A stretch of DNA of 64,000 nt, taken from the NCBI RefSeq assembly GCF_004217545.1, contig NZ_SHKY01000001.1:7192001-7256000 (forward strand), written 5' to 3'. This DNA is from Krasilnikovia cinnamomea (GTDB lineage: Bacteria > Actinomycetota > Actinomycetes > Mycobacteriales > Micromonosporaceae). Of this stretch, positions 27,105 through 37,200 are shown piece after piece. The notes under the pieces are model-generated. The model was not told the origin of the DNA. It did no database searches and worked only from the letters and a program-made list of their open reading frames with translations. Each line of letters begins with the position of its first letter. Position 1 is the first letter of the stretch. A program made the position numbers and the translations under genes.

Positions 27105-28609
27105 CCGGCTCCCTCGCGCCCGCCGCCACCCGGCAGGGGACGTCCACGGCCGTCCAGGCTCCCGACGCGACCCCGGCCACCACCGGGCGCGGCGGATACC
27201 GCGGATACCTGAGCCGGATCCCGGTCGCGGCCCTGGCCGCCGCGGTGACCGCGATGGTCGGCCTGCTGCGGATCGGCCGGCCGGTGCTGTGGCGCGACGA
27301 GATGGCGACCCTGAGCGCGGCGACCCGGTCGCTGCGCGACCAGATCCGCCTGGAGAGCAGCGTCGACGCGGTCTTCGGCGCGTACTACGCGCTCATGCAC
27401 GTCTGGGTGAAGGTGTTCGGCACCTCGGCCTTCGCCCTGCGACTCCCGTCGGTTCTCGCGATGGCGGCGGCCGCCGCGCTGGTCGCGCAGCTCGGCACCC
27501 GGCTGTTCGACCGGCGGGCCGGTCTGCTGGCCGGCCTCGTCTTCGCCCTCGTGCCCGCCGTGTCGCGCTACGCGCAGGAGGCCCGCCCGTACGCCGGGGC
27601 GATGGCGGCCACCCTGCTGGCCACGCTGTTGCTGCTGCGGGCCGTGGAACAGCCCCGGTGGACGCGCTGGGCCGCCTACGCGGGCTCGATCCTGCTGGTC
27701 GGTGCGGCACACTTCTTCGCCCTGGACGTGCTGCTGGCCCACGCGGCGTTCGTCGGCTACCTGTTCTGGACGGGCCGCCGGGCGGTCGCGTACCAGTGGC
27801 TCGGGGCCACCACGGCGGCGGTGCTGACACTCTTGCCACTGACCCTCGTGGTCGCCCGCCAGCGCGGCCAGGTCGACTGGATCCCCGAGCTGGACTGGGA
27901 ACTGGCCGGGCGCTGGCACGAGGATCTGTTCCTGAACGCCTCGGTGGGCGCCGCCGTCGTCGTGCTCGCGCTGCTGTCGCTGCGCCGCAGCGTACGGGCG
28001 AGCGTGCTGTGTCTGGCGCTGGCCGTGCTGCCGATGTTGGCGCTCGCGGCCGCGTCGCTGAGCGTCGCGCCGTTCTGGGTGCCGCGGTACGTCCTGTTCA
28101 CGCTGCCGGGCTGGGCGATGCTGGCGGGCGCGACGCTGGCCCGGATCGGGCGCGTCCAGGCCGTCGCGGCGCTCACCGCGATCATGCTGTTCGGCCTGCA
28201 ACAGAATCTCGAGGTACGGGCGGACAACGGCCACGACGACATCGACTACCGCGCGCTCGCGCAGATCGTCGCCGTCAACAGCGACCCGGGTGACGCGGCG
28301 TTCTACCCGCACTGGGGCCGCATCCGCGAGGGGCTCGGCTACTACCTGGCGCCGAGCCTGCACCTCGACGACGTCCTGGCCACCGGCACCGTGGCGGAAG
28401 CCGGCACGCTGGAGGCCCCGGAGTGCCGCAAGCCGAAGGAGTGCATCGGCCGGGCCGTCCGGATCTGGGTGTTCTGCGACGGCGACTGCCGCGACGAACC
28501 GGATTCCGGCTTGGAGGACGAGAAGCGGGACGCGTTGCGCGACGCCGGATTCCGGCTGCAGCAGACCTGGCGCGTGTACAGCGGCACCGCGGCGGTCTAC
28601 CAGCGCTGA
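27101..28609 (+). CDS. GT39-like (PMT family) integral membrane glycosyltransferase
   Basis: A GT-C fold membrane protein of 502 aa that would use a lipid-linked sugar to glycosylate a substrate outside the membrane. A cytoplasmic N-terminus of about 40 residues is followed by TM1 and the first outer loop motif VLWRDEMATLSAA with the catalytic acidic pair, then YYALMHVWVKVFG, RLPSVLAMAAAAALV and RYAQEARPYAGA, all typical of the family. There are about 9-10 membrane segments, then a soluble C-terminal domain (about 345-502) with four Cys in ECRKPKEC and CDGDC, probably two disulfides. ATG 27101 overlaps the previous stop (ATGA). Last gene of the Stealth operon. Confidence 0.88.
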   Translation: MTGSLAPAATRQGTSTAVQAPDATPATTGRGGYRGYLSRIPVAALAAAVTAMVGLLRIGRPVLWRDEMATLSAATRSLRDQIRLESSVDAVFGAYYALMHVWVKVFGTSAFALRLPSVLAMAAAAALVAQLGTRLFDRRAGLLAGLVFALVPAVSRYAQEARPYAGAMAATLLATLLLLRAVEQPRWTRWAAYAGSILLVGAAHFFALDVLLAHAAFVGYLFWTGRRAVAYQWLGATTAAVLTLLPLTLVVARQRGQVDWIPELDWELAGRWHEDLFLNASVGAAVVVLALLSLRRSVRASVLCLALAVLPMLALAAASLSVAPFWVPRYVLFTLPGWAMLAGATLARIGRVQAVAALTAIMLFGLQQNLEVRADNGHDDIDYRALAQIVAVNSDPGDAAFYPHWGRIREGLGYYLAPSLHLDDVLATGTVAEAGTLEAPECRKPKECIGRAVRIWVFCDGDCRDEPDSGLEDEKRDALRDAGFRLQQTWRVYSGTAAVYQR

Positions 28610-28693
28610 CCGGTGGAGCGCGCGATCGACGGCGAACTGAGGCAGCTCACCGCGCCCGTGGCGCCGGCCCAGCGCGTCGCGCCCGGCTGAGGG

Positions 28694-30796
28694 CTACACC
28701 GACCGCCAGGCCTGCAACGCCATCGTGGCGCCCGTGCCGTCCTGGCGGGCGGTCCACAGACCCCCGTCGGCGGTGAACGCGCCCAGCACCAGAGCGCCGG
28801 AGGCGTCGACCCCCACCGAGGGCGCGTGCACGAGTTGCGGGCCGGTGCGCTTCCACTGCCCGTCGGCGAGGTCCGCCGTGTAGCGCAGCGTCAGGCTGGT
28901 GCGGCCCTCGTCGTTGCGCTGGCTGATCGCCAGCATGTCGTCGCCGTACGCCACCGCGGACAGCGGCCCGTAGCCGCCGTGCCCGCCGAGGTCGATCGGC
29001 TCGGTGTTCCACTCGCGCTTCGCGCCCTGCTGGAGGTACGCGAGGACGTTGCTGGTGTGTGCCTGCCGGACCAGCAGCACGAGCCGCCCGTCGGGCAGCC
29101 GTACGACGGTCGGTGGCCCGGCGGGCGCCGGCACGTCGAGCCGGTCCTGCTTGAAGCCGGCGCCGCCCGCCTTGCGCTGCAACCAGGTCCGGATGCCCTC
29201 ATGCGTGCTGGCGAACAGCTGGATCCGGCCACCCTTGGTCGTCACGGCGGCCAGCCCGTCCTGGGTGTCCGAGCCGCGCAGGTCGGTCCAGGCGCCCCAG
29301 CCGCCCGTGGCGCTCAGCGCGCGGGTGCACACCCCGCCGAAGAAGTTGCGGACGAAGACCTGCACGCGGCCGTCCTGGTTGACCGCGACCACCGGCATGC
29401 CGATACCCCGCCGCCGGATGGGGTCGGCGCCGGGAGTGTCGGCCGGATTGCCCAGCGACGTCCACGGCCCGAACGTGCCGCCGGGCTCGACCTGCGCGGC
29501 GGTCACCAGGTCGCGCCGCTGGGCGCGGTCCGTGGCCGCCAGCGTCATCCGGACGCCGAAGATGTGCCACCGCCCGTCCGGCGACTGCGCGGCGGCCGTG
29601 TACGGCACCAGGCCCGCGCCGTCGAGCACCTGGGGCCGGCTCCAGTTCCCGCCCGCCCCCTCGGTCCACACCGCCGCCCGGGTGCCGACGACACCGAACG
29701 CGGCCAGCCGCCCGTCGGCGCCCCGGGTCAGCCAGCTCGCGCCGACCGCGTACCGGTGGTGGGTGCCCTGGCCGTACCCGACCATCGAGACCGGCTTGCC
29801 GACCTTGTAGTCGCCGCACCCGGCCGGGATGTCGCACCGACGGCCGTCACCGCCACCGTAGGTGGTCACGTAGGTCAGTTTCTCCAGCGTCTCGGCACGG
29901 CTGAGGTTCACCGGCCAACGCCGGTTGTAATAGCCCCGGTAGCTCTCGACCAGGACGCGGCGTGGACCGGCGGCGCACCACTGCTGCAGTGCCGCCCACG
30001 CGAACAGCCCGGCCGGGGTGTGGTCGATGTGATCGGAGAAATCCCCGAAGTCCGAATACTGCGGGCGGTCCGCGTCGTGCACCTGGTGGTCGGGGTCGGG
30101 GTCCAGGGTCCGCACCAGCGTGGGCTGGTAGCGGTCCAGCAGCTCGACCAGGGTCTTCAACAGGGAGGCGCGGGTGTACGGCCGGGCGCCAGTCGCCGCC
30201 GAACCGGGCACGGTGATCACCGGCTGCTCGTCCGTCTCGCCGGTCCACAGCGTACGGAGCCGGGCCGGCCGGCCGCCCGGGGCGCGGCCCCCGTCCTGCC
30301 ACATGTTCAGCAGGATCAGCTGGATCCGGGGCGCGGCCCGCAGCGTGCAGAGTTCGGCCACGGCGCCGGACGCCAGGACCAGCCTGGTGTGATCCCAGGG
30401 GCTGGCCGGATCCCCGGTCGCGCGCCGGGCGTACGCCGCGCGCAGGCCGTTGTAGCGGGCGGCCACGTACTCGGGGAACCTGACCGGTGTGGTGGCCGCG
30501 GCCGGGTCGCCGTCGAGGACGTTCTTCCCGTCGGCCTCGGCGCCGGTGAGGCAGATGGTCACCAGGCGACCGGCGCCGTCGATGGCCCGGAACAGGTCCG
30601 GGGAGAGGAAGTACAGGTCGTCGTCGGGGTGGGCGATCACGTGCACCTGGTTGGCCGGCACCGGAACGACGGGATCATCGTCGCCGGCCGGGGCCGATCG
30701 GCGGTGGCCCAGCGCGACGCCGAGGCCGGTGACCGCGGCCGCGCCACCCAGGGCGGAGCCGATGATCAAACTCCGCCGCGAGATCGCCGCTCTCAT
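28694..30796 (-). CDS. Tat-exported PIG-L/LmbE-type deacetylase with beta-propeller lectin-like domain
   Basis: A secreted enzyme of about 700 aa. The twin-arginine signal is ISRRSLIIGSALGGAAAV near the N-terminus. The PIG-L domain follows (about 45-320) with the metal motif AHPDDDLYF (zinc-binding His and Asp) and the downstream HIDHTP; members remove N-acetyl groups from GlcNAc-type sugars. From about 350 to the end, repeats such as DGRLAAFGVVG, DGRVQVFVRNFFGG and DGRLVLLVRQAH suggest a PLL-like beta-propeller that binds glycans. I chose ATG 30796; a GTG at 30814 adds six residues. It is convergent with the Stealth operon and may trim that polymer (inference). Confidence 0.88.
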   Translation of the reverse strand: MRAAISRRSLIIGSALGGAAAVTGLGVALGHRRSAPAGDDDPVVPVPANQVHVIAHPDDDLYFLSPDLFRAIDGAGRLVTICLTGAEADGKNVLDGDPAAATTPVRFPEYVAARYNGLRAAYARRATGDPASPWDHTRLVLASGAVAELCTLRAAPRIQLILLNMWQDGGRAPGGRPARLRTLWTGETDEQPVITVPGSAATGARPYTRASLLKTLVELLDRYQPTLVRTLDPDPDHQVHDADRPQYSDFGDFSDHIDHTPAGLFAWAALQQWCAAGPRRVLVESYRGYYNRRWPVNLSRAETLEKLTYVTTYGGGDGRRCDIPAGCGDYKVGKPVSMVGYGQGTHHRYAVGASWLTRGADGRLAAFGVVGTRAAVWTEGAGGNWSRPQVLDGAGLVPYTAAAQSPDGRWHIFGVRMTLAATDRAQRRDLVTAAQVEPGGTFGPWTSLGNPADTPGADPIRRRGIGMPVVAVNQDGRVQVFVRNFFGGVCTRALSATGGWGAWTDLRGSDTQDGLAAVTTKGGRIQLFASTHEGIRTWLQRKAGGAGFKQDRLDVPAPAGPPTVVRLPDGRLVLLVRQAHTSNVLAYLQQGAKREWNTEPIDLGGHGGYGPLSAVAYGDDMLAISQRNDEGRTSLTLRYTADLADGQWKRTGPQLVHAPSVGVDASGALVLGAFTADGGLWTARQDGTGATMALQAWRSV

Positions 30797-30974
30797 GAGC
30801 CCCCGTTTCACCACAGTCCCAGCCGATGCGCGGGCAACCGGTCCGCCACGCGCCGGAAATCTACCAGCAGGTCACCGCCGGGGTGGTAACGGCATTCACC
30901 GAGGTCGCTGCCAGCTCGCGGCGAACCGGCGCCGTGTCCGCCGGGCGGGCACCCGGCGGCGGTACGGTGCACCC

Positions 30975-32180
30975 GTGAAGGTGCTCATTTCGGGCGCCAG
31001 CGTGGCCGGTCCGACGCTGGCGTACTGGCTGCACCGGTTCGGATTCGAGCCGACCGTGGTCGAGCGGACGCCGCAGCTGCGCCGGGGCCTGGGCGGGCAC
31101 GCCGTGGACCTGTTCGGCCCCGCCGTCGACGTGGTCGACCGGATGGGCCTGCTGCCGACGGTCACCGAGGCGCGGACCCGGACCGAGCAGATCTCGTTCG
31201 TACGGCCGGGCCGGACGCCGATCGACGTGGACATGCGCGGCCTGGTGGGCATGATCGCCGACCGGCACGTGGAGATCATGCGGGGCGAGCTGGCGTCGAT
31301 CCTGTACGAGGCGACCCGCCACGACGTCGAATACGTCTTCGGCGACTCCATCAAGGCCATGGACAGCTCCGGCGACGGCGTCCGGGTCAGTTTCGAACGC
31401 GGGCCCGCCCGCCGTTTCGACCTCGTGGTCGGCGCCGACGGCCTGCACTCCAACGTGCGCGGCCTGACCTTCGGCGACGCGGGGCGCTTCCGCCGCTACA
31501 TCGGCGGCTACCTCGCCGTGTACACCGTGCCGAACCATCTGCGGCTGGACGGCCGGATGCTGACCTACCTGGCGCCCGGGAGGCTGGCGGGCCTCTACCC
31601 CGTCTGGCAGACCGGGGCGGCGCGGGCCACGTTCCTGTTCCGGCGCGCCGAGGAGTTCCACTACCACCACCGCGACCTCGACCGGCAGCGCACGCTGCTG
31701 CGGGAGAGCTTCGCGGGCGACGGGTGGGAGGTGCCGCGCCTGCTGGCCGAGCTGGACGCGGCGGACGACTTCTACCTCGACTCGATCAGCCAGGTCGTCA
31801 TGGACACCTGGTCGCGCGGGCGGGTCACGCTGGTCGGCGACGCGGGCTACTCCCCCGGCCCGGCGGTCGGCGGCGGCACCAGCACCGCGGTGGTCGGCGC
31901 GTACGTCCTCGCCGGTGAGCTGCGCGCCGCCGACGGCGACCACGACACCGCGTTCCCGGCGTACGAGCGGGAGATCGGTGAGCTGGTGCGGCGCGGGCAC
32001 GCCATGGGGCCGGCCATGATGAAGACGCTGATCCCGCGTACCGCTCAGCAGGCGTGGCTGACCCCGCGCGGGGCGTGGCTGCTGCCGAGGCTGCCCGCGC
32101 CGCTGCAGCGCGGCCTGCTCTCACTGCAGGGCGGCCCGGTCCGCGCGCTGAGCGCGGTGCGGCTCAAACGGTACGGCTGA
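30975..32180 (+). CDS. FAD-dependent monooxygenase (aromatic hydroxylase / TetX-like)
   Basis: A 401-aa class A flavoprotein monooxygenase. The FAD-binding motif is at the N-terminus (VLISGASVAGPTLAYWL, ending in VVER), the DG motif is DLVVGADGLHSNVR (about 153), and the GD motif is VTLVGDAGYSPGPAVGGG (about 285). These are the three family fingerprints. It would hydroxylate a small molecule using NAD(P)H and oxygen; the substrate is unknown. The start is GTG 30975. It is unlinked in function to its neighbours; only 5 bp separate its stop from the convergent peptidase gene. Confidence 0.92.
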   Translation: MKVLISGASVAGPTLAYWLHRFGFEPTVVERTPQLRRGLGGHAVDLFGPAVDVVDRMGLLPTVTEARTRTEQISFVRPGRTPIDVDMRGLVGMIADRHVEIMRGELASILYEATRHDVEYVFGDSIKAMDSSGDGVRVSFERGPARRFDLVVGADGLHSNVRGLTFGDAGRFRRYIGGYLAVYTVPNHLRLDGRMLTYLAPGRLAGLYPVWQTGAARATFLFRRAEEFHYHHRDLDRQRTLLRESFAGDGWEVPRLLAELDAADDFYLDSISQVVMDTWSRGRVTLVGDAGYSPGPAVGGGTSTAVVGAYVLAGELRAADGDHDTAFPAYEREIGELVRRGHAMGPAMMKTLIPRTAQQAWLTPRGAWLLPRLPAPLQRGLLSLQGGPVRALSAVRLKRYG

Positions 32181-32185
32181 GCGGT

Positions 32186-34024
32186 TCAGCGACCGAGCCC
32201 CGCGACGCCCGGAAGGCGCGCGTCGACCGGCGGGAGCTTCTTCGGCGCGTTCTTGGCCGGGTGCGGGCGCACGGTGAACGCTTCGGCGCCCGGCGCGGGG
32301 TGGGTGGCGGCGCCCTGGGCGGCGGCCGGCACCCCGGCGAAGGGCTGGATGTCACCGGTGCACACCGTCCCGGCCGGGGGCAACTCCCGCCGCACCAGGT
32401 ACGCGTCCACCGCGTCGGTCACACACGCCGACGTGCCGTACGCGGTGTGTCCCCAGCTGTCGCTGGACAGCAGGCGGCTGCCGGGCAGCAGCTTCGACGC
32501 GCTGACCGCCTCCCGGTAGTTGGTGGCCGGGTCGTAGTAGTCGCCGACGAACAGCACGGGCGCGCTGGTGCGCCGGTCGAACGGCCCGGTGTACGCGTCC
32601 TCGTCGCGCACCGTCCAGCTGTCGCGGGCGCACGCCACGGTGCCCCACGCCCACGCCCGCCCGAAGTACGGCGCCCGCCGGTCGGAGTGCGCGGCGCGCG
32701 CGGGCCACCCCGCCGCGTCCGCGGGGTTCTGGGTGTCCGTGCAGGTGACCCCGAGGAAGGCCTCCAGGCTGTTGTCGTACGGGAAGTCGCGCCCCGGCCG
32801 CCGGTCGCGCAGCCCGTGCAGTTGCGCCGCCAGCGCGTGCCGGGCCCGGCGCCGTGCCGCCGCGTCCGTGCCGGCCGGTGGCTCGGTGAGCAGCAGCAGG
32901 TTCAGCGCCATGGTGACGATGCCGTCGTAGCCGGCCGGGTCGTACAGCATGACCAGGGTGCTGGCGACGAAGTCGGCGTAGGTCACCGTCGTGGTGCCCA
33001 GGTCCGGGTCCTCGTAGACCAGCGGCTCCGCCCGCAGCCGGCGGGCGATCAGGGCGAAGTTGGCCACCGGGTCGCCGAGCGCGAACACGCAGGCGGTGCC
33101 GCCCGCCCGGTCGCAGCGCACGAGGATCTCGTGCAGCGCCTTGTACGCCCCGTCCGCCGAGCGCAGCCGGTCGTCGAGGATGGTGTCGCGGGTGGCGGCC
33201 GTGCCGGTCCACGAGATCGGGTTGATGACCCCGTCGAGGGCCAGCGCGCGGACCCGGTCGGGGAACATGTTGGCGTAGTACTGGCCGAGCGCGGTGCCGT
33301 AACTGAAGCCCAGATATGTCAGCTTCTGGTCGCCGACCGCGCGGCGCAGCACGTCCATGTCCCGGGCGACCTGGGCGGTCGACATCGCGCCGCTCAGCGG
33401 GCGCCCCGTGCTGGAGCACGCCCGGCCGTACTGTTCGGCGGAGGTGACGTAGGCCTTCTCCTGCGCCCGGGTGACGGGGAACGGGACGTTGAGCCCGGCC
33501 AGCGTCGCGCTCTGCTCGCGTGGGGACCGGAAACACTTCACGTTGTCGCTGAAGCCGATGCCGCGCGGGTCGAAGCCGACGATGTCGAAGCGGTCGAGCA
33601 CGCTGTCGCCCAGGAAGTACGGCGCGAAGTAGGCGATCGCGGTGCCCTGGCCGCCCGGGCCGCCCGGGTTGACGAACAGCGTGCCGATCCGGTGGCGCTG
33701 GTCGCGGGCCTTGACCCGGAGTACGGCCAGTTCCACCTGGGCGCCCGTGGGCTGGTCGTAGTCCAGGGGCACGTCGACCGTCGTGCACTCGGCGTAGTCG
33801 AGGCAGCGGTACCAGTCCAGGCCGGGGGTGGGCACTCCGTCCACGCGCCGGGCCTCGAGCGCGCTGGTGCGATCGGTCGGTGCGCCGACGGCCGCGGCGG
33901 CGGGTGCCACCGGCGCCGCAAGCAAGGTGGCGAGCACGGCCGCGACGATGCCGAGGGGCCGTCGCGAGATTGTCCGTGGCGAGGGCATGCCGGAAGGCGG
34001 CACAGTTGCGGGACGCAGGGACAT
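32186..34024 (-). CDS. Secreted tripeptidyl aminopeptidase (alpha/beta hydrolase, S33-like)
   Basis: Exported serine exopeptidase of 612 aa, similar to the Tap/SlpD/SlpE proteins of streptomycetes, which release tripeptides from protein N-termini. A signal peptide with RR (TISRRPLGIVAAVLATLLAAPVA) spans about residues 18-45. The oxyanion motif is NPGGPGGQG, the nucleophile is Ser in GFSYGTALG, the acid Asp is in FVGDYYDPATNY, and His is in DSWGHTAYG. A C-terminal TAP-like domain carries several Cys. I placed the start at ATG 34024 with AAAGG upstream. The frame to 34135 has no better site. It is divergent from the metalloprotease gene. Confidence 0.93.
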   Translation of the reverse strand: MSLRPATVPPSGMPSPRTISRRPLGIVAAVLATLLAAPVAPAAAAVGAPTDRTSALEARRVDGVPTPGLDWYRCLDYAECTTVDVPLDYDQPTGAQVELAVLRVKARDQRHRIGTLFVNPGGPGGQGTAIAYFAPYFLGDSVLDRFDIVGFDPRGIGFSDNVKCFRSPREQSATLAGLNVPFPVTRAQEKAYVTSAEQYGRACSSTGRPLSGAMSTAQVARDMDVLRRAVGDQKLTYLGFSYGTALGQYYANMFPDRVRALALDGVINPISWTGTAATRDTILDDRLRSADGAYKALHEILVRCDRAGGTACVFALGDPVANFALIARRLRAEPLVYEDPDLGTTTVTYADFVASTLVMLYDPAGYDGIVTMALNLLLLTEPPAGTDAAARRRARHALAAQLHGLRDRRPGRDFPYDNSLEAFLGVTCTDTQNPADAAGWPARAAHSDRRAPYFGRAWAWGTVACARDSWTVRDEDAYTGPFDRRTSAPVLFVGDYYDPATNYREAVSASKLLPGSRLLSSDSWGHTAYGTSACVTDAVDAYLVRRELPPAGTVCTGDIQPFAGVPAAAQGAATHPAPGAEAFTVRPHPAKNAPKKLPPVDARLPGVAGLGR

Positions 34025-34133
34025 GCGCGCGCCTTTCTGCTTGCTCCGTTGGCGAACGTACCCGGTTCCGGTCGCGCCGGAGGGCATTACCCGGATGCGG
34101 TCGCCCGCACGTGACCTGCGGGAAACAGGATGC

Positions 34134-34163
34134 ATCTTGAGGTCATCTTGAGCTGATCTTTAG
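34134..34163. promoter_or_regulatory. Three direct repeats with 11-bp period (ATCTTGAG), response-regulator-type operator
   Basis: ATCTTGAG at 34134-34141, ATCTTGAG at 34145-34152 and ATCTTTAG at 34156-34163 are spaced by exactly 11 bp. An 11-bp period is the hallmark of OmpR/PhoB-family response-regulator sites. They lie between the divergent aminopeptidase (start 34024) and metalloprotease (start 34210) genes, 47 bp before the latter. The binding protein is unknown. Confidence 0.6.
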
Positions 34164-34209
34164 GTGGCATTGCGTCAAGGCGGCGCCCGGTCGATCCGAT
34201 GAAGAGCTC

Positions 34210-37200
34210 ATGATCGTTCGCCTGCTTGCGCACGCCGCGGCCGCGCCTCTCGCCGTCGGCGGCATGATGTTCATGCCGACCGCCGCGCTGGCCGCCGCCC
34301 CGGCCGCCTACACGACGACCGTGCTCGGCACCTACACCCAGGTGCTGCCGGACGACATCAGCCCCGCTCCGGGGACGTCGGCCGCGCCCACCGCGATGGT
34401 GACCATCGGTGACACGATCGTGCGGCTGCCCGCGGGAACCACCGCGGGCCTGGCCAGCGGCGCCGAGGTCGCGGTCACCGTCTCCGCGCCGGTGAGCGCC
34501 GACACCACCGCCGAGGTGGCGGCCGCGGTGGCCACCGGCCAGGCGACCGTCCTGAGCACCACCGCCGCCGGCGGCGTCGCGCCCATCGCGGCGTCGGTCG
34601 CGGGGGCACACAGCCTGACCGTGGTGCCGGTGTACTGGGGCGCCAAGGACGCGCAGACCACCACCACGCTGCGCGCCACCGCGGACAAGGTCGCCGCGTA
34701 CTGGAGCGCGCAGACCGACGGCGGGATCACCATCAGCACGATCGACGTCCGGGACTGGACGGTCATCCCGAAGCCGGCGTCGTGCAACGACTACGGCGCG
34801 GCCACCAACGCGGCGCTCGCCGCGACCGGCGTGTCGGGGGCGACCCTGCGCAACCACGTGCTGCTGTACTGGCCCCGGATGGGCTGCTCCTGGGCGGGCC
34901 TGGGCTCGGTCGGCGGCGGCAACATCTGGATCGACGGCACCACCGCGCCGGACGTCTGGGAACACGAGTTCGGCCACAACCTGGGCCTGTCGCACGCCAA
35001 CGCCGCCACCTGCGGCTCGGTGCCGCTGAGCGCCAGCTGCACCGTCCGCGAGTACGACGACCGGGACGTGATGGGCTTCGGCCGCGGCGGCGACGGCTAC
35101 AACCTCAACTCCGCGCTCGCCGACGTGCTGGGCGCCCTCACGAACCCCGCGGTGGGTGTGGACGGCACGGTCGTCACGCTGCCCCCGATCACCTCGGTCT
35201 CGCAGACCCGCGCCCTGAAGATCCCGCTGACCGGCTCCACGCTGTACGTGGACTACCGGCCGCAGACCGGCCGGGACGCCGGTCTGCCCGCCGGCTGGGC
35301 CGGGGTCCAGGTCCACCAGCGGCTGACGGACAAGATCGACTCGCGAAGCCTCAACATGAACCCGGCAGTCGCGGACTCGCGGGCGATGCCGGTCGGCAAG
35401 GCGTGGGCGATCCCCGGCACGCTACTGACGCTGACCGTCGAAGAGGTCACCGCGAGCGGCGCCCGGGTACGGGTCGGCAACATCTACAACGACACCACCG
35501 CCCCGTCCACCCCGGCCGCCCCGACCGTCACCGGGACCGCCAAGTCCGGCGAGTACGTCGCCGGGCCGGTGAAGTTCTCCTGGCCCGCGGTGACCGACGC
35601 GGAATCGGGCGTCGCCGAGTACCGGGTCTCGATCAACGGCCAGACCACGGTCACCAAGACCCCCAGCCTCAGCGTGCCCGCGCTCACCGGCACCGTGGCC
35701 GTCAGCGTCACCGCCGTGAACAAGGTCGGCAAGGTGAGTGCTGCCAGCCCGACGGTGACCGTCCGCGGGGACAACACCGCGCCGAGCACCCCGGCCCTCA
35801 CGACGCCGAGCAACGCGGCGACCGTGGGCAACGCGCCCCGCCTCGCCTGGAGCGCCGCCACCGACGACGGCGCCGGCCTGGACCGCTACGAGCTGTTCCT
35901 GGACAAGTCGAAGGTCGGCACCGCCGATCGCGCGGCCACCTCCGCCACGGTCACCCTGCCCGGGACCGCCCTCAACGGCCAGCACACGCTGTCCGTGGTG
36001 GCCGTCGACAAGGTCGGCAACCGCTCCGCAGCGGACGCCCGCACCGTGGTGCTGGCCAAGGCCACCGTGCCCGCCCCGACCAAGCCCACGATCACCAACG
36101 ACGCGTCGGGCACGAAGATCTCGTGGACGCCGCCCGCCCAGGCGGCCGCCGGGTACGACGTGCTCGTCGACGGGGTGGTCCGCGAAGGGCTGGCGGGCAG
36201 CGCGACGTCCTGGACGCTGGCGACCGGCGCGGCCACCGAAGGGGCACACCAGCTGGGCGTCCGGGCCCGTGACTCGGTCGGCAACGCCTCGGCCGTGATC
36301 GTCGCCAAGGGCACCCTGGACACCTCCGCGCCCACCCAGCCCAAGGTGGCCCCACCCGCGGTCAGCACGTTCACCGGCAACCTCGCCCGAATCACGTGGG
36401 CCACGGCGACCGACGCCCAGTCAGGCATCGGCAAGTACGCGGTGCTGGTCGACGACGTCGAGGTCATGCGGACCCTGGGCACGGTCAGGTCGGCTTCCGT
36501 ACCGGTACCCGACGGTGAACACCGGATCAAGGTGGTCGCGATCAACGGCAACGGGCTGCCCTCGGCGGACGCCGACGCACTCGGCGTCACCGTGACGGCC
36601 ACCCCGACGGCGCCGACTCCCGCGAAGATCACCGCACCGGCGGCCAACGCGGCCATCAGCGCGCAGAGCACCACGGTCACCTGGGCGGCGGCCGTGGACC
36701 CGGGCGGCCTCGACCACTACGAGGTGCAGGTGGACGGCGTGACGGCGGCGACGTCGACCACGACCAGCGCGAGCGTGTCGCTGGACGCCGGACCGCACAG
36801 CCTCAAGGTGGTCGCCGTGGACAAGAGCGGGCTGACGAGCGCCTCGGCGGTGGTCGCCATCACCGTGGACCGGACCGCACCGACCGTCTCCACCCCGGCC
36901 GTCACGCTGCGGGCGGGCGCTGCGGGCGCGGGTGTGCCGGTGATCGTGACGGCGACCGCCACCGACCCGAGCGCGATCTGCGCGGTCACCGTCGCCGTCG
37001 ACGGCACGCCGAAGGTCACGGGCAAGACCGGCACCGTCCGGGTCGAGACCATGCTGCCCCGGGCGTCGTCGGCCACCGTGACGGTGACGGCGACCGACTG
37101 CGCCGGCAACTCGGCCGTGGGGACCCGTGAGGTCAGCCTGACCTCGGCCGCAGAATCGGCGGGCCAGTTCGCCGGTACGTGGGCGGTGGCGCAGGCCGCC

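Noticed and set aside
28613..28690. 25-codon GTG frame after the GT39 gene
   Set aside because: It has no Shine-Dalgarno and no conserved look; it lies in the gap between convergent genes.
32054..34114. 686-aa plus-strand open frame
   Set aside because: It is antisense to the tripeptidyl aminopeptidase, whose catalytic motifs are all present on the other strand.
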